A DNA stretch of 64,000 nt from Nereida sp024640765 (GTDB taxonomy: Bacteria > Pseudomonadota > Alphaproteobacteria > Rhodobacterales > Rhodobacteraceae). The notes under the pieces were generated by a model that saw only the letters and a program-made list of their open reading frames with translations, was not told the DNA's origin and did not search any database. The stretch is taken from assembly GCA_024640765.1 (NCBI GenBank), contig JAHEEK010000006.1:62001-126000 (forward strand), in the 5' to 3' direction. The translations under genes were made by a program, and so were the position numbers. Below, one piece after another: positions 8,435-17,001 of this stretch; the first letter of the stretch is position 1; every line of letters begins with the position of its first letter.

Positions 8435-8560
8435 TCCTGCTTTACGCTTTGGTCCAAAAAGCTTGGATCTATCGTAAGCTTGCCTGTTGCCAAATGCGGG
8501 CAAACAAGTTTCACTCTTACTTCGTCGTCATCGACATGACCGTTTTTGGGAGGAAACAAG

Positions 8561-9571
8561 ATGAATAAATTACTACAACGTACCGCGATCGCAGCCCTGT
8601 CACTGGCATTTGCTGGTGAGGCTCTTGCGACTGAATGGAATGTCTCGCTGTGGGGTAAACGCCGCGCCTTTACCGAGCACGTCGAAAAGCTTGCTGAATT
8701 GGTCAGCGAGAAAACAGGCGGTGATTTTACACTCAACATCAGCTACGGTGGCCTGTCAAAGAACCGCGAAAACCTTGACGGCATCAGCATCGGCGCATTC
8801 GAAATGGCGCAATTCTGTGCCGGTTATCACCGCGATAAAAATCCGTCGATCACTGTTTTGGAACTGCCGTTTCTTGGCGTAAGTAGCCTTGAGCAAGAGC
8901 GCGAAATTTCGCAAGCGCTTTATCAACAGCCTGCGGTCCAAGAGGATTTGGCCCGTTGGAATGCGACCCTTTTGATGCCCTCGCCACTGCCACAGTACAA
9001 CATTGTGGGTGTCGGTGATGCGCCAACGACACTTGCGGCCTACGAAGGTTTGAGTGTTCGCGCCACGGGCGGGATCGGCAAAGCCATGGAATCCGTCGGC
9101 GCTGTGCCCACATCTATGTCAGCGACCGAAGTGCGTCAGGCCATGGACAGCGGCGTCGTCAAAGCGGTCAGCTTTGCGCCCCACGCGCATATGTCATTTG
9201 GCACCATTGAAAACGCCAAATGGTGGACCACAAACCTGAACCCCGGCACAGTCAACTGCCCAGTGGTTGCAAATACCGATGCGCTGAATGATTTGTCTGA
9301 CGCGCACCGCGCGGCACTTTTGGGCTCGATCGATGAGGCGCTTGATCACTACATCGCCACATACAACGGTGCGACAATGGACGCTTGGGGTCCTGCCTTG
9401 GATGAGCGCGGTATCGAGCGCGTGACATATTCCGACAGCGAACTGGCGGCGTTCAAAGACAAAGTGGCAGGCCCCGCGGCGGCAGCTTGGGTTGCGGACA
9501 ACACCGCCAAAGGCTTGCCCGCGCAGGAGTTGCTCGATTTTGTGTCAGGCATGATTTCAAGCGGTAGCTAA
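8561..9571 (+). CDS. TRAP transporter substrate-binding protein, DctP family
   Basis: Periplasmic receptor that captures an organic acid and delivers it to the DctQM permease encoded next. 336 residues with a Sec signal peptide (MNKLLQRTAIAALSLAFAGEALA, cleavage after about 23). The start at 8561 follows GGGAGGA. The mature protein shows the DctP fold pattern, including YGGLSKNRENLDGISIGAFEMA and the ligand-arginine strand GLSVRATGG near residue 166. The substrate cannot be read from the sequence. A terminator-like hairpin after the gene probably lowers read-through into dctQM, in keeping with the need for more receptor than permease. Confidence 0.92.
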   Translation: MNKLLQRTAIAALSLAFAGEALATEWNVSLWGKRRAFTEHVEKLAELVSEKTGGDFTLNISYGGLSKNRENLDGISIGAFEMAQFCAGYHRDKNPSITVLELPFLGVSSLEQEREISQALYQQPAVQEDLARWNATLLMPSPLPQYNIVGVGDAPTTLAAYEGLSVRATGGIGKAMESVGAVPTSMSATEVRQAMDSGVVKAVSFAPHAHMSFGTIENAKWWTTNLNPGTVNCPVVANTDALNDLSDAHRAALLGSIDEALDHYIATYNGATMDAWGPALDERGIERVTYSDSELAAFKDKVAGPAAAAWVADNTAKGLPAQELLDFVSGMISSGS

Positions 9572-9589
9572 GCACGACGTATGAGCTAA

Positions 9590-9626
9590 GCACCTCGCGC
9601 AGAATACCCGCGCGGGGTGCATTTTT
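9590..9626 (+). terminator. Intercistronic terminator/attenuator between dctP and dctQ
   Basis: Stem GCACCTCGCGC (9590-9600) with GCGCGGGGTGC (9610-9620), 11 pairs with one G-U, 9-base loop, followed by ATTTTT. It sits inside the transporter operon, so partial termination is likely. Confidence 0.7.
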
Positions 9627-9683
9627 GCCGGACATTACAGCTGGCAGTTATTTAAAGAATTTTATCCGCTGAGGGAGATACCG

Positions 9684-10334
9684 ATGGCTGGCGCAGCAAA
9701 TGTGACAACCGACACTTCCGTTTTGAGCCGCCTTGATCAGCAGCTTTTGAAAGCTGAGCGGGTCTTGGCCTTGTGCAGCGGTTTGGCCGTATTTGGCCTT
9801 ATGGTGTTGGCTGTTGTTTCGGTCAGCGGACGGAATTTCTTCAACGCGCCCGTACCGGGCTACGTTGATTATATTGAGCAAGCCATGCCGCTAATCGCGT
9901 TCATGGGGGTCGCCTACACACAGCGCGACGGAGGCCACATACGGATGGATATGTTGGTCGGCGCGTTGAAGGGGCGGCTTCTTTACGCGGTTGAGTTAAT
10001 CACGACGCTACTGATTTTGATCCTGATGGTCCTGTTGGTTTGGGGCACTTGGGCGCATTTCCAACGCAGTTTTGACTTCGGGTCTCCGATGTGGAGCCGC
10101 GACAGCTCAATGGATATTGCGCTCCCTATTTGGCCTGCGAAACTTTTGGCGCCAGTTGCCTTTTCGGTTCTGTCAGTGCGTTTGGCGCTTCAGGTGTGGG
10201 GGTATGGCCGCGCGGTTGTGACGGGGCACGCGGTGGCGGTGCCGCTTCCGATTGATGCGGCGACGGCTGCCGCACTTGAAGCAAAAGCTGTTGAGGCGAA
10301 CGACCGTAAGGAGGCCGCACATGGAACCGATTGA
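9684..10334 (+). CDS. TRAP transporter small permease, DctQ family
   Basis: 216 residues with four membrane helices (around ALCSGLAVFGLMVLAVVSV, YIEQAMPLIAFMGVAYTQ, LITTLLILILMVLLVWG and KLLAPVAFSVLSVRLALQVWG). The conserved DctQ segment AFMGVAYTQRDGGHIRMDML is present. The C-terminus extends about 30 residues past the last helix (rich in Ala/Glu). GAGGGAG lies 8-9 bases before the ATG. The 3' end overlaps dctM by 14 bases, implying translational coupling of the membrane subunits. Confidence 0.93.
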   Translation: MAGAANVTTDTSVLSRLDQQLLKAERVLALCSGLAVFGLMVLAVVSVSGRNFFNAPVPGYVDYIEQAMPLIAFMGVAYTQRDGGHIRMDMLVGALKGRLLYAVELITTLLILILMVLLVWGTWAHFQRSFDFGSPMWSRDSSMDIALPIWPAKLLAPVAFSVLSVRLALQVWGYGRAVVTGHAVAVPLPIDAATAAALEAKAVEANDRKEAAHGTD

Positions 10335-11721
10335 GATCGGCCTTTGGGTCACGGGTGCAATGCTGGTGGTGGTGCTGCTTGGCATGCGGGTGGCGTTTGC
10401 TGCTGCCATGGCGGGCATGGTTGGGCTTGTTTGGATATTCTGGGCCAAGAAAGGCATGGCGCCCGATCAGTTCATGTGGGCGTTGCAGGTTGCTGCAAAA
10501 ACTGCGGGTCAGGTGCCACATTCTAAAGTCAGCTCGCAGGCGCTTAGCCTCATCCCTACATTTATCATGATTGGTTATTTGGCGTATCATGCAGGTCTGA
10601 CCAAGGCACTTTTCGAGGCAGCCAAGCGGTGGATCGCATGGGTGCCCGGTGGCTTAGCCGTGTCCACCATCTTTGCTACAGCTGGCTTTGCTGCCGTATC
10701 TGGTGCGTCGGTGGCGACTGCTGCTGTCTTTGCGCGGATCGCCATCCCAGAAATGCTCAAAATCGGTTATGACAAACGTTTTGCTGCTGGTGTGGTGGCT
10801 GCGGGTGGTACGTTGGCCAGCCTCATTCCACCTTCCGCCATTTTGGTAATTTACGCCATTATTGTTGAACAGGACGTGGGTAAGTTATTGCTTGCTGGCT
10901 TTATCCCAGGCGTCTTTAGCGCGATTGTATACGCTATTTTGATCATCGGTATGGCGTTAACAATCAAAGGGTTCGGCCCGCCGGTACGCGGCTTTACGTG
11001 GGGCCAGCGGTTTGCGTCATTGCCACCGGCCTTGCCGATTATCTTCGTCGTCGTGATCATCATTATGTTCGTCTACAACCCGTTCGGCGGCGATGCTTGG
11101 GGGACGCCAACCGAAGGCGGAGCCATCGGTGCGTTCGTTGTCTTCCTGATGGCCGTGTATCGCGGGATGCGCTGGCCCGAGTTGAAGGCGGCGCTGTTGG
11201 AAACGGCGAAGCTGAGCGTGATGATCTTCACCATTATTTGGGGCGTTTTGATCTATGTCCGCTTTCTTGGGTTTGCGGATTTGCCTGGTGCGTTTGCGGA
11301 CTGGATCACCAGTTTGCCTTATGAACCAATGGCGATTTTGATCTGTATTTTGCTGGCCTATGCGGTGTTGGGCATGTTCATGGATGCGATCGGGATGCTT
11401 TTGTTGACGCTGCCCGTTGTTTATCCAGCGGTGATGGCTCTCAATGGTGGCGAAGCGGTTTCTGCAGCTGACAGTGCGTTTGGCATGTCTGGGCCGATGT
11501 GCGCGATTTGGTTCGGGATTTTGGTGGTGAAAATGGCTGAATTTTGCCTGATCACGCCGCCCATTGGTTTGAACTGTTTTGTGGTTGCGGGCGTGCGTGA
11601 CGACATCAGCGTGCAAGACGTTTTCAAGGGCGTTGCACCTTTCTTCATCGCTGATGCCATCACAATTGGCTTGCTGGTCACCTTCCCGTGGATTGTGCTG
11701 TGGCTGCCCTCATTGGCGTAG
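10321..11721 (+). CDS. TRAP transporter large permease, DctM family
   Basis: 466 residues, about 12 membrane helices, the sodium-coupled transport subunit of the tripartite carrier. The start at 10321 (MEPIEIGLWV) is preceded by AAGGAGG within dctQ; an upstream in-frame start would lie in the overlapping gene. Family features include HSKVSSQALSLIPTFIMIGYLAYHAG, SGASVATAAVFARIAIPEM (the ASVATA segment of DctM), GGTLASLIPPSAILVIYAI and the C-terminal ITPPIGLNCFVVAG. It ends close to the convergent znuA gene. Confidence 0.95.
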   Translation: MEPIEIGLWVTGAMLVVVLLGMRVAFAAAMAGMVGLVWIFWAKKGMAPDQFMWALQVAAKTAGQVPHSKVSSQALSLIPTFIMIGYLAYHAGLTKALFEAAKRWIAWVPGGLAVSTIFATAGFAAVSGASVATAAVFARIAIPEMLKIGYDKRFAAGVVAAGGTLASLIPPSAILVIYAIIVEQDVGKLLLAGFIPGVFSAIVYAILIIGMALTIKGFGPPVRGFTWGQRFASLPPALPIIFVVVIIIMFVYNPFGGDAWGTPTEGGAIGAFVVFLMAVYRGMRWPELKAALLETAKLSVMIFTIIWGVLIYVRFLGFADLPGAFADWITSLPYEPMAILICILLAYAVLGMFMDAIGMLLLTLPVVYPAVMALNGGEAVSAADSAFGMSGPMCAIWFGILVVKMAEFCLITPPIGLNCFVVAGVRDDISVQDVFKGVAPFFIADAITIGLLVTFPWIVLWLPSLA

Positions 11722-11752
11722 GGTCACGGTGAAAGTGCCTGTGAACATTTCA

Positions 11753-12796
11753 CTAGTTTGAGGTGCCTTCAAAGCAGCTCGCCATTGCATCCGCGATGTT
11801 GGCGATAAGGTCCGTGTAGGCCATCTCAGGTGTGCCGAGCGGATCAACCGTAGCAAAGCGCACATCAAGCCCTTCGGTGGCCACGCCAAGTAAACGCGTA
11901 TCTGTCGCGGGCTCCGCGAAGGTACATGTCACGTTTGCCTCGGTGAGTGTTTCGCGCAGGCTCGCAATATGCGCGGGACTTGGGCTTTGCGCATCGGTCA
12001 GGGTGATTGCTCCGGCGGGTTCAAGGCCAAACCGAGTTTCGAAATACGCAAATGCGTCGTGCAAAACAGCGTAAGATGCGTCTGTGTGCGGCGCCATTCT
12101 GAAGTCAATTGCTGACATGGTTTGCACTATTTCAGCCGCCGTCTTTGCCGCGTTTTGCTCGTAAGTTGCTTGGTTTTCGGGATCCGCTTTCGACAGAGCC
12201 GCCGCAATTACATCTAACCACGCAATGGCATTGCTTGGGTCAAGCCACGCGTGTGGATCAACAAGATTGCCCTGTGCATCTGTGTGATTGTGCTCATCAT
12301 GGCCATGGTCGTCGTGCTCTTTTTCGTGGTCATGCTCGTCGTGATCGTGGTCTTTATGTTCACCATGGCCGTGTTCTGTATGTTCATTCTCATGATCATG
12401 TTCGTCGTGTTTGTCCGCGACGTGATCATGATGCTCGTGCCCAAGATCACGCGGCTCGATCAGTTTTGTCGCTTCGGCATTCAAAAGGGATACATGCTCT
12501 GCGTTTTTGCTGAGTGTCTCAAGGGGTGCTTCTAACCACGGGGTAAGTGCACCGCCGATCCAGAAAACTACGTCTGCATCGCGTAACGCGCGGGCATTGG
12601 ACGGGCGCAGGGCGTAATCATGTGGCGATGCGCCGGGTTTGATCAAGTTGCGCGGTGTGCCCAAATCACCCATCACATGTGCGGCAAGGCTTGCGACAGG
12701 GGCGATGTCGGTGACCACGTTTGGCGTTTGTGCAGCAGCAGGAAGCGCTGCCAGTGTGGTTGTTGTCAGCAGGGCTGTGAAACGGGAAGAAAACAT
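11753..12796 (-). CDS. znuA: Zinc ABC transporter, periplasmic zinc-binding protein
   Basis: Delivers Zn(II) to the ZnuBC permease encoded on the other strand. 347 residues with a signal peptide (to about residue 22), zinc-ligand histidines at 59 (SPHDY), 182 (DPHAW) and in VLHDAF, and between them a His/Asp/Glu-rich loop at about 120-171 with more than 20 histidines, characteristic of ZnuA and thought to store or sense zinc. The divergent arrangement with zur, and Zur-box-like repeats in the 111-base gap, indicate zinc-repressed expression. AAGG lies about 10 bases before the ATG. Confidence 0.96.
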   Translation of the reverse strand: MFSSRFTALLTTTTLAALPAAAQTPNVVTDIAPVASLAAHVMGDLGTPRNLIKPGASPHDYALRPSNARALRDADVVFWIGGALTPWLEAPLETLSKNAEHVSLLNAEATKLIEPRDLGHEHHDHVADKHDEHDHENEHTEHGHGEHKDHDHDEHDHEKEHDDHGHDEHNHTDAQGNLVDPHAWLDPSNAIAWLDVIAAALSKADPENQATYEQNAAKTAAEIVQTMSAIDFRMAPHTDASYAVLHDAFAYFETRFGLEPAGAITLTDAQSPSPAHIASLRETLTEANVTCTFAEPATDTRLLGVATEGLDVRFATVDPLGTPEMAYTDLIANIADAMASCFEGTSN

Positions 12797-12813
12797 GAGC
12801 AGGACCTTGGGAG

Positions 12814-12828
12814 TGTTATAATATCACG
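12814..12828. promoter_or_regulatory. Second, weaker Zur box (znuA-proximal)
   Basis: TGTTATAATATCACG shares the TGTTATA half-site of alphaproteobacterial Zur operators and has a partial opposing half (ATATCAC). It lies 18 bases upstream of znuA. Confidence 0.55.
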
Positions 12829-12840
12829 CGGGTTGATATA

Positions 12841-12860
12841 TGTTATGGTATATCATAACA
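12841..12860. promoter_or_regulatory. Zur operator in the znuA / zur intergenic region
   Basis: TGTTATGGTATATCATAACA has perfect 7-base arms TGTTATG/CATAACA around a central GTATAT. It matches the TGTTATA-n-TATAACA type consensus known for Zur in alphaproteobacteria and sits 47 bases before the zur start. Confidence 0.8.
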
Positions 12861-12907
12861 AGTCCAAAATGCGTCGGACTTTGCGGCGTGTTGCAGGAGG
12901 TGCGCTG

Positions 12908-13387
12908 ATGCAGCCAATCGGATTTAAATCCCATGACCACGGAACGTGCATCGCGCACAGCGTGACATCCGTGCAAAAGCAATGCGCCGAGCGGGGCCTT
13001 CAACTCACGCATGTCCGTCAGCGTGTGCTGGAAATCTTGTTGGCAAAACATCAAGCGATGGGTGCATATGATATTCTCGCCGTTCTTAAGGCCGAAGGTT
13101 TCAGTGCGCAGCCACCTGTTGCGTATCGTGCGCTCAACTTTCTTGTAGGCAACGGCTTTGCTCATAAGATCGAACGGCTGAACGCCTTTGTCGCCTGTTC
13201 GCACCCGTCGTCCGAACATGTACCGGCATTTTTGATTTGCCGTGTTTGTGAAAACGTAGCCGAAGGAATTGCGAACTTGTCCGAGGATACCGTTGCGGCA
13301 TCTGCAAGAGACGCTGGATTTATCATTGAACGCGCAGTAGTCGAGGCCGAAGGTGTTTGCCCAAACTGTGACGGAGCGCAACCGTGA
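12908..13387 (+). CDS. zur: Zinc uptake regulator Zur (Fur family)
   Basis: 159-residue DNA-binding repressor that, with zinc bound, shuts off zinc uptake. The N-terminal winged helix covers about residues 20-90 (GLQLTHVRQRVLEILL, AYDILAVLKAEG, PPVAYRALNFL). The dimerisation part carries two CxxC pairs, CRVCEN and CPNCDG, for the structural zinc. The start at 12908 has AGGAGG 8 bases upstream; longer in-frame forms run into the divergent promoter. It is the first gene of zur-znuC-znuB and overlaps znuC by 4 bases, so it is probably autoregulated through the Zur boxes. Confidence 0.94.
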   Translation: MQPIGFKSHDHGTCIAHSVTSVQKQCAERGLQLTHVRQRVLEILLAKHQAMGAYDILAVLKAEGFSAQPPVAYRALNFLVGNGFAHKIERLNAFVACSHPSSEHVPAFLICRVCENVAEGIANLSEDTVAASARDAGFIIERAVVEAEGVCPNCDGAQP

Positions 13388-14139
13388 AGACTTTGCTTGA
13401 AGCCCGCGATGTAGATGTTCGCATCGGCGCATTACGCGTTCTGGACCGTGTGAACTTTCGTCTTGAGGCGGGCGAAATCGTCACAATCGTAGGACCCAAC
13501 GGCTCTGGCAAGTCGACATTTCTGCGCACACTGATTGGGGCGCACCAGCCGACGTCTGGCACAGTTACGCGCGCGGATGGCTTGCGCATTGGCTACATCC
13601 CACAAAAACTACAGATCGACAGCACGCTGCCCATCACTGTTGCGCGATTCTTGAACCTGCCCTCGCGGGTTGAGGCCACCCAAGTACGTGACGCACTGGC
13701 TCAGGCGGGTGTGGGCGATTTGGCACAACGGCCTATGGTGGGTTTGTCCGGCGGTCAGTTTCAAAGGGTCTTGTTGGCGCGTGCACTTTTGGCGTCACCT
13801 GACGTGCTGGTTCTTGATGAGGCAACTCAGGGGCTTGATCAAACGGGGTCGGCCTCATTCTACCGCCAGATTGAAGAGGTGCGCCAAACCCTTGGATGCG
13901 CTGTGTTGATGGTCAGCCATGAGTTGCATGTTGTCATGGCCGCCTCGGACCGCGTGATTTGCCTGAATGGCCATGTGTGTTGCGAAGGCGCACCAGAACA
14001 TGTGGCCTCAGCGCCAGAATACCGCGCGCTTTTCGGCACAGGTACCCAAGGTGCACTGGCTCTTTATCGCCACGATCACGACCACGCGCATGATGAGGCC
14101 GGAAACTGTGTCCACGACCATCACGAGGCCCACGGATGA
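13384..14139 (+). CDS. znuC: Zinc ABC transporter ATP-binding protein with His-rich tail
   Basis: 251 residues; drives zinc import through ZnuB. Walker A GPNGSGKST at about 38-46, signature LSGGQFQRVLLARAL, Walker B VLVLDEAT, switch His in MVSHELH. The GTG start overlaps the zur stop (GTGA). The C-terminal 25 residues or so are unusual: RHDHDHAHDEAGNCVHDHH has many histidines plus a cysteine and looks like a cytoplasmic zinc-binding tail. The stop overlaps the znuB start (ATGA). Confidence 0.96.
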   Translation: MKTLLEARDVDVRIGALRVLDRVNFRLEAGEIVTIVGPNGSGKSTFLRTLIGAHQPTSGTVTRADGLRIGYIPQKLQIDSTLPITVARFLNLPSRVEATQVRDALAQAGVGDLAQRPMVGLSGGQFQRVLLARALLASPDVLVLDEATQGLDQTGSASFYRQIEEVRQTLGCAVLMVSHELHVVMAASDRVICLNGHVCCEGAPEHVASAPEYRALFGTGTQGALALYRHDHDHAHDEAGNCVHDHHEAHG

Positions 14140-14942
14140 GCTACCTAGATGACTTTTTGGTTCGCGCAGCGCTTGCGGGGATCGGTGTTGCGCTGGCGGC
14201 AGGGCCACTTGGATGTTTTGTCGTATGGCGCCGCATGGCCTACATTGGTGACGCGACAGCGCATGCAGCCATCCTTGGTGTGGCGCTTGCACTTGCGTTG
14301 AGCATTTCAGTCTCTGCGGGGATCATGGTGGTTTGCCTTCTCATGGCCACAGCTGTTTCAGGGATGAGCGGCAGAGGGCTGTCTGGGGATGCGCTTCTTG
14401 GCGTGATGGCCCACGGCACTTTGGCGTTCGGCTTGGTTGGTGTGTCGTTCCTGCAAGGCAACCGTATTGATCTGAACAGCTATCTTTTCGGTGATATTCT
14501 GGCCGTCAGCCCAACTGATCTTGGGGTGATTTGGGGTGGCGTGCTTATCATCTTGGGACTGCTTTGGTGGCGCTGGTCCGCGTTGCTGACATCGACCATG
14601 AGCGAAGATTTGGCGTTTGCGGCAGGTATCAATCCGCGCCGCGAGCAGTTTGTTTTGACGGTCGCCTTGGCATTAGCTGTAGCTGTGGCGATCAAAGTTG
14701 TCGGCGCGCTTTTGATTGCGGCCTTGCTCATCATTCCGGCGGCAACCGCCCGTGCGCTTGCCCGTAGTCCGGAAACCATGGCCGTTTTGGCGGCCTTAAT
14801 TGGTGCGGCAAGCGCGCTTGGTGGTTTGGGAGCTGCGTTCGCTTTTGATACACCAACGGGTCCAACCATCGTCAGCCTTGCTGCGGTGTTCTTTAGTGTG
14901 TCGGCGATGACCCGTTTGGTGTGGGGCGTGCGGGGGACTTAG
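14136..14942 (+). CDS. znuB: Zinc ABC transporter permease
   Basis: 268 residues with seven to nine predicted membrane helices, ABC-3 family. Typical segments are GPLGCFVVWRRMAYIGDATAHAAILGVAL (the GD-A-H motif of metal permeases), LFGDILAVS and VKVVGALLIAALLIIPAATAR-like sequence (here IKVVGALLIAALLIIPAAT). Translationally coupled to znuC by a 4-base overlap. It converges on otnC with overlapping stop regions and no obvious terminator. Confidence 0.95.
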   Translation: MSYLDDFLVRAALAGIGVALAAGPLGCFVVWRRMAYIGDATAHAAILGVALALALSISVSAGIMVVCLLMATAVSGMSGRGLSGDALLGVMAHGTLAFGLVGVSFLQGNRIDLNSYLFGDILAVSPTDLGVIWGGVLIILGLLWWRWSALLTSTMSEDLAFAAGINPRREQFVLTVALALAVAVAIKVVGALLIAALLIIPAATARALARSPETMAVLAALIGAASALGGLGAAFAFDTPTGPTIVSLAAVFFSVSAMTRLVWGVRGT

Positions 14943-15586
14943 TCGTCCCAGCTGATGTCAAACTTCGTGAGCACTTTTGCAATCTGATCAGTCGTAAGGC
15001 CGTTTGGGTGCATGCCGCGTGTAATCATCGCAAGCCGCGCGCCGTCTTCCAATTCTTCGATCGCGTTGCAGGCCGCTTCAACGTCTTTGCCAGCCACCAC
15101 AGGGCCGTGATTGGCCAGCATGACCGCACTTCGCTTGCCTGCTAAGCTACGCACTGCTTCGCCCATGGCGGGATCGCCGGGTAGGAAAAATGGCAAAAGT
15201 TTTACGCGGCCCAGTTTCATAATGCCGTAGGGCGTCAGTGGTGGGATGAAATTATCTGTGTCTGCGTCAGGCATCATCGAAAGGGCGACGGAATGGCATG
15301 AATGCAAATGTACCACGGCGCCCGCAGTGCTGCGCGTGTCATAAAACGCCGTATGCAAAGGCATTTCCTTAGTGGGGCTGTCACCGCCGATATGATGCCC
15401 GTTTGCGTCAAAACGGCTGAGCCGTGCGGGATCAAGGCGACCAAAACTGGTACCCGTCGGGGACACCAAAAGGCCGCCATCTTCGGTACGCGCAGAAATA
15501 TTGCCGGTGCTGCCATGCGTCAGACCACGATCAAAGAGTGATTTAGCGAGGGTGCAGATTTGCTCTCTGAGGTGGGTGTCGCTCAT
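14939..15586 (-). CDS. otnC: Class II aldolase, probable 3-oxo-tetronate 4-phosphate decarboxylase
   Basis: 215 residues of the class II aldolase/adducin fold. Zinc-binding histidines are in VVHLHSCHS (HxH about residue 92-94) and ANHGPVV; the N-terminal GLTHGSTGNISAR and LVSPTGTSF loops are typical for phosphate binding. The partner gene just upstream encodes an OtnK-like kinase and the two overlap by ATGA, which is the arrangement known for OtnK/OtnC that turn 3-oxo-tetronate into dihydroxyacetone phosphate. No dehydrogenase or isomerase of that pathway is seen nearby, so the exact four-carbon acid is open. Confidence 0.85.
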   Translation of the reverse strand: MSDTHLREQICTLAKSLFDRGLTHGSTGNISARTEDGGLLVSPTGTSFGRLDPARLSRFDANGHHIGGDSPTKEMPLHTAFYDTRSTAGAVVHLHSCHSVALSMMPDADTDNFIPPLTPYGIMKLGRVKLLPFFLPGDPAMGEAVRSLAGKRSAVMLANHGPVVAGKDVEAACNAIEELEDGARLAMITRGMHPNGLTTDQIAKVLTKFDISWDD

Positions 15587-16821
15587 GCCGAGCCACCCAA
15601 GACGCCCGCCGCTTTTCCAAAGAAATCAGGTGCACCAAAATTGCCGGACTTGAGCGCGAGGGTCAGGTCTTTGCTGGCGCGCAATGCGGGTACACCGGGG
15701 TCAATTTCAGGGCCGATCTCAAGCTGGGCTAGCTTCAGGCCTTCCACAACCGCGCCTGATGTTTCGCCGCCCGCGGTTAACAAGCGGGTAACACCGCCCG
15801 CAACCAGTAGGGCCGCAACATCAGAAAAGAGCGTTTCAATGGCCTGCGATGATTGCTCAAGGCCGTATTCATTTTGGACTGACTTAATGACCTCAGGATC
15901 AGCCGAACTGTACGCAAGCGGGATGCCATCAGCCTGTAGCGCCCATGACGCGATGTCTTGGGCGGTTTGGCGGCCCCCGATCACATCGGCGGCAATAATC
16001 TCAAGGCTGGGGTGCTTTTCTTTGTGGTGTGCCACTTGTTCGCGGGTCGCGACCGAGCATGATCCAGAAAGTGCCACACACTTGCCGCCCTGACCGGTCC
16101 AGTTGGGGCGGCTTGGGCTGCAGCCAAAATTTGCAGGCAGACCAAGCGCCACGCCAGACCCGCCGGTAATTAACGGCAGGTCGGCAGCAGCTTTGCCGAT
16201 GGCCATTAGATCTTCGTCGCGGATTGCATCAACAATGATGTGGGTATTGCCAAGGGCGTGCTGCGCGTCAAGCTCGGCTGAAATCGCGTCAGCGCCGGCA
16301 AACACTGTCGGCGCTGCAATATGCCCGACCGAATGGTGAGTTTGCAGACCCAACCAACGGCGCAGATCAGGGTCAGTCATTGGCGTGAGGGGGTGATGGC
16401 GCATGCCGCTGTCACTTATTAGCTGATCTTGGACAAACAGATGCCCCTGATAAACTGAGCGGCCCGTTGTTGGAAAAGCAGGGCAGGCGATCACGCGTGT
16501 GGCGTTAAGCCGCGCGGCTAGCGCATCCATGACAGGACCAATGTTACCTTCAGGTGTGCTGTCAAACGTTGAGCAATATTTGAAAAATATCTGCGTGCAA
16601 CCTTGGGCCAACAACCAGTCAAGTGCCGCAAGAGACCGCTCAACAGCTTGGGCTACGGGAACGGATCGTGACTTAAGCGCAACCACACCGGCCTCAACAT
16701 CAACAGAAGCAGGGCCAGATGGAACCCCAGTGTATTGCGTAACGCGCATCCCGCCTTTGGCCAGCGTGTTTGCGAGATCACTTGATCCAGTAAAATCATC
16801 ACCAATACAGCCGAGTTTCAT
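15583..16821 (-). CDS. otnK: Four-carbon acid sugar kinase, probable 3-oxo-tetronate kinase
   Basis: 412 residues of the DUF1537 kinase family, which phosphorylates four-carbon acid sugars such as 3-oxo-tetronate. Family landmarks: N-terminal LGCIGDDFTGSSDLANTLA, then FFKYCSTFDSTPEGNIGPV, FPTTGRSVYQGHLFV, and C-terminal LLTAGGETSGAVVEGL for nucleotide binding. It is first in a two-gene unit with otnC. The 180-base divergent gap to the desaturase gene should hold promoters for both. Confidence 0.9.
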   Translation of the reverse strand: MKLGCIGDDFTGSSDLANTLAKGGMRVTQYTGVPSGPASVDVEAGVVALKSRSVPVAQAVERSLAALDWLLAQGCTQIFFKYCSTFDSTPEGNIGPVMDALAARLNATRVIACPAFPTTGRSVYQGHLFVQDQLISDSGMRHHPLTPMTDPDLRRWLGLQTHHSVGHIAAPTVFAGADAISAELDAQHALGNTHIIVDAIRDEDLMAIGKAAADLPLITGGSGVALGLPANFGCSPSRPNWTGQGGKCVALSGSCSVATREQVAHHKEKHPSLEIIAADVIGGRQTAQDIASWALQADGIPLAYSSADPEVIKSVQNEYGLEQSSQAIETLFSDVAALLVAGGVTRLLTAGGETSGAVVEGLKLAQLEIGPEIDPGVPALRASKDLTLALKSGNFGAPDFFGKAAGVLGGSA

Positions 16822-17001
16822 GTGCTATCCGCCTGTTCATGTCGTTGACGTAAGGGATAGCGGCTGGTCCGACAGATTGTCTAGGGGTATGCCCAAAAAC
16901 CCTTCGCTGTGAGCGGCAGGCTCTCTTCCGATATGCCTGATTGTATTGCGTTTGACGGAAATAGCAGTATCAGGAATGCACGAAACAATCGAGTAGACCG
17001 C

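Noticed and set aside
11722..11752. Weak GTGAAA/TTTCAC repeat between dctM and znuA
   Set aside because: Only six pairs, large loop and no T-run; not convincing as a terminator.
12251..12535. Hydrophobic 94-codon frame opposite znuA
   Set aside because: It is the complement of the His/Asp-rich loop of ZnuA, where CAT/GAT/GAC codons read backwards as ATG/ATC/GTC and mimic a membrane protein.
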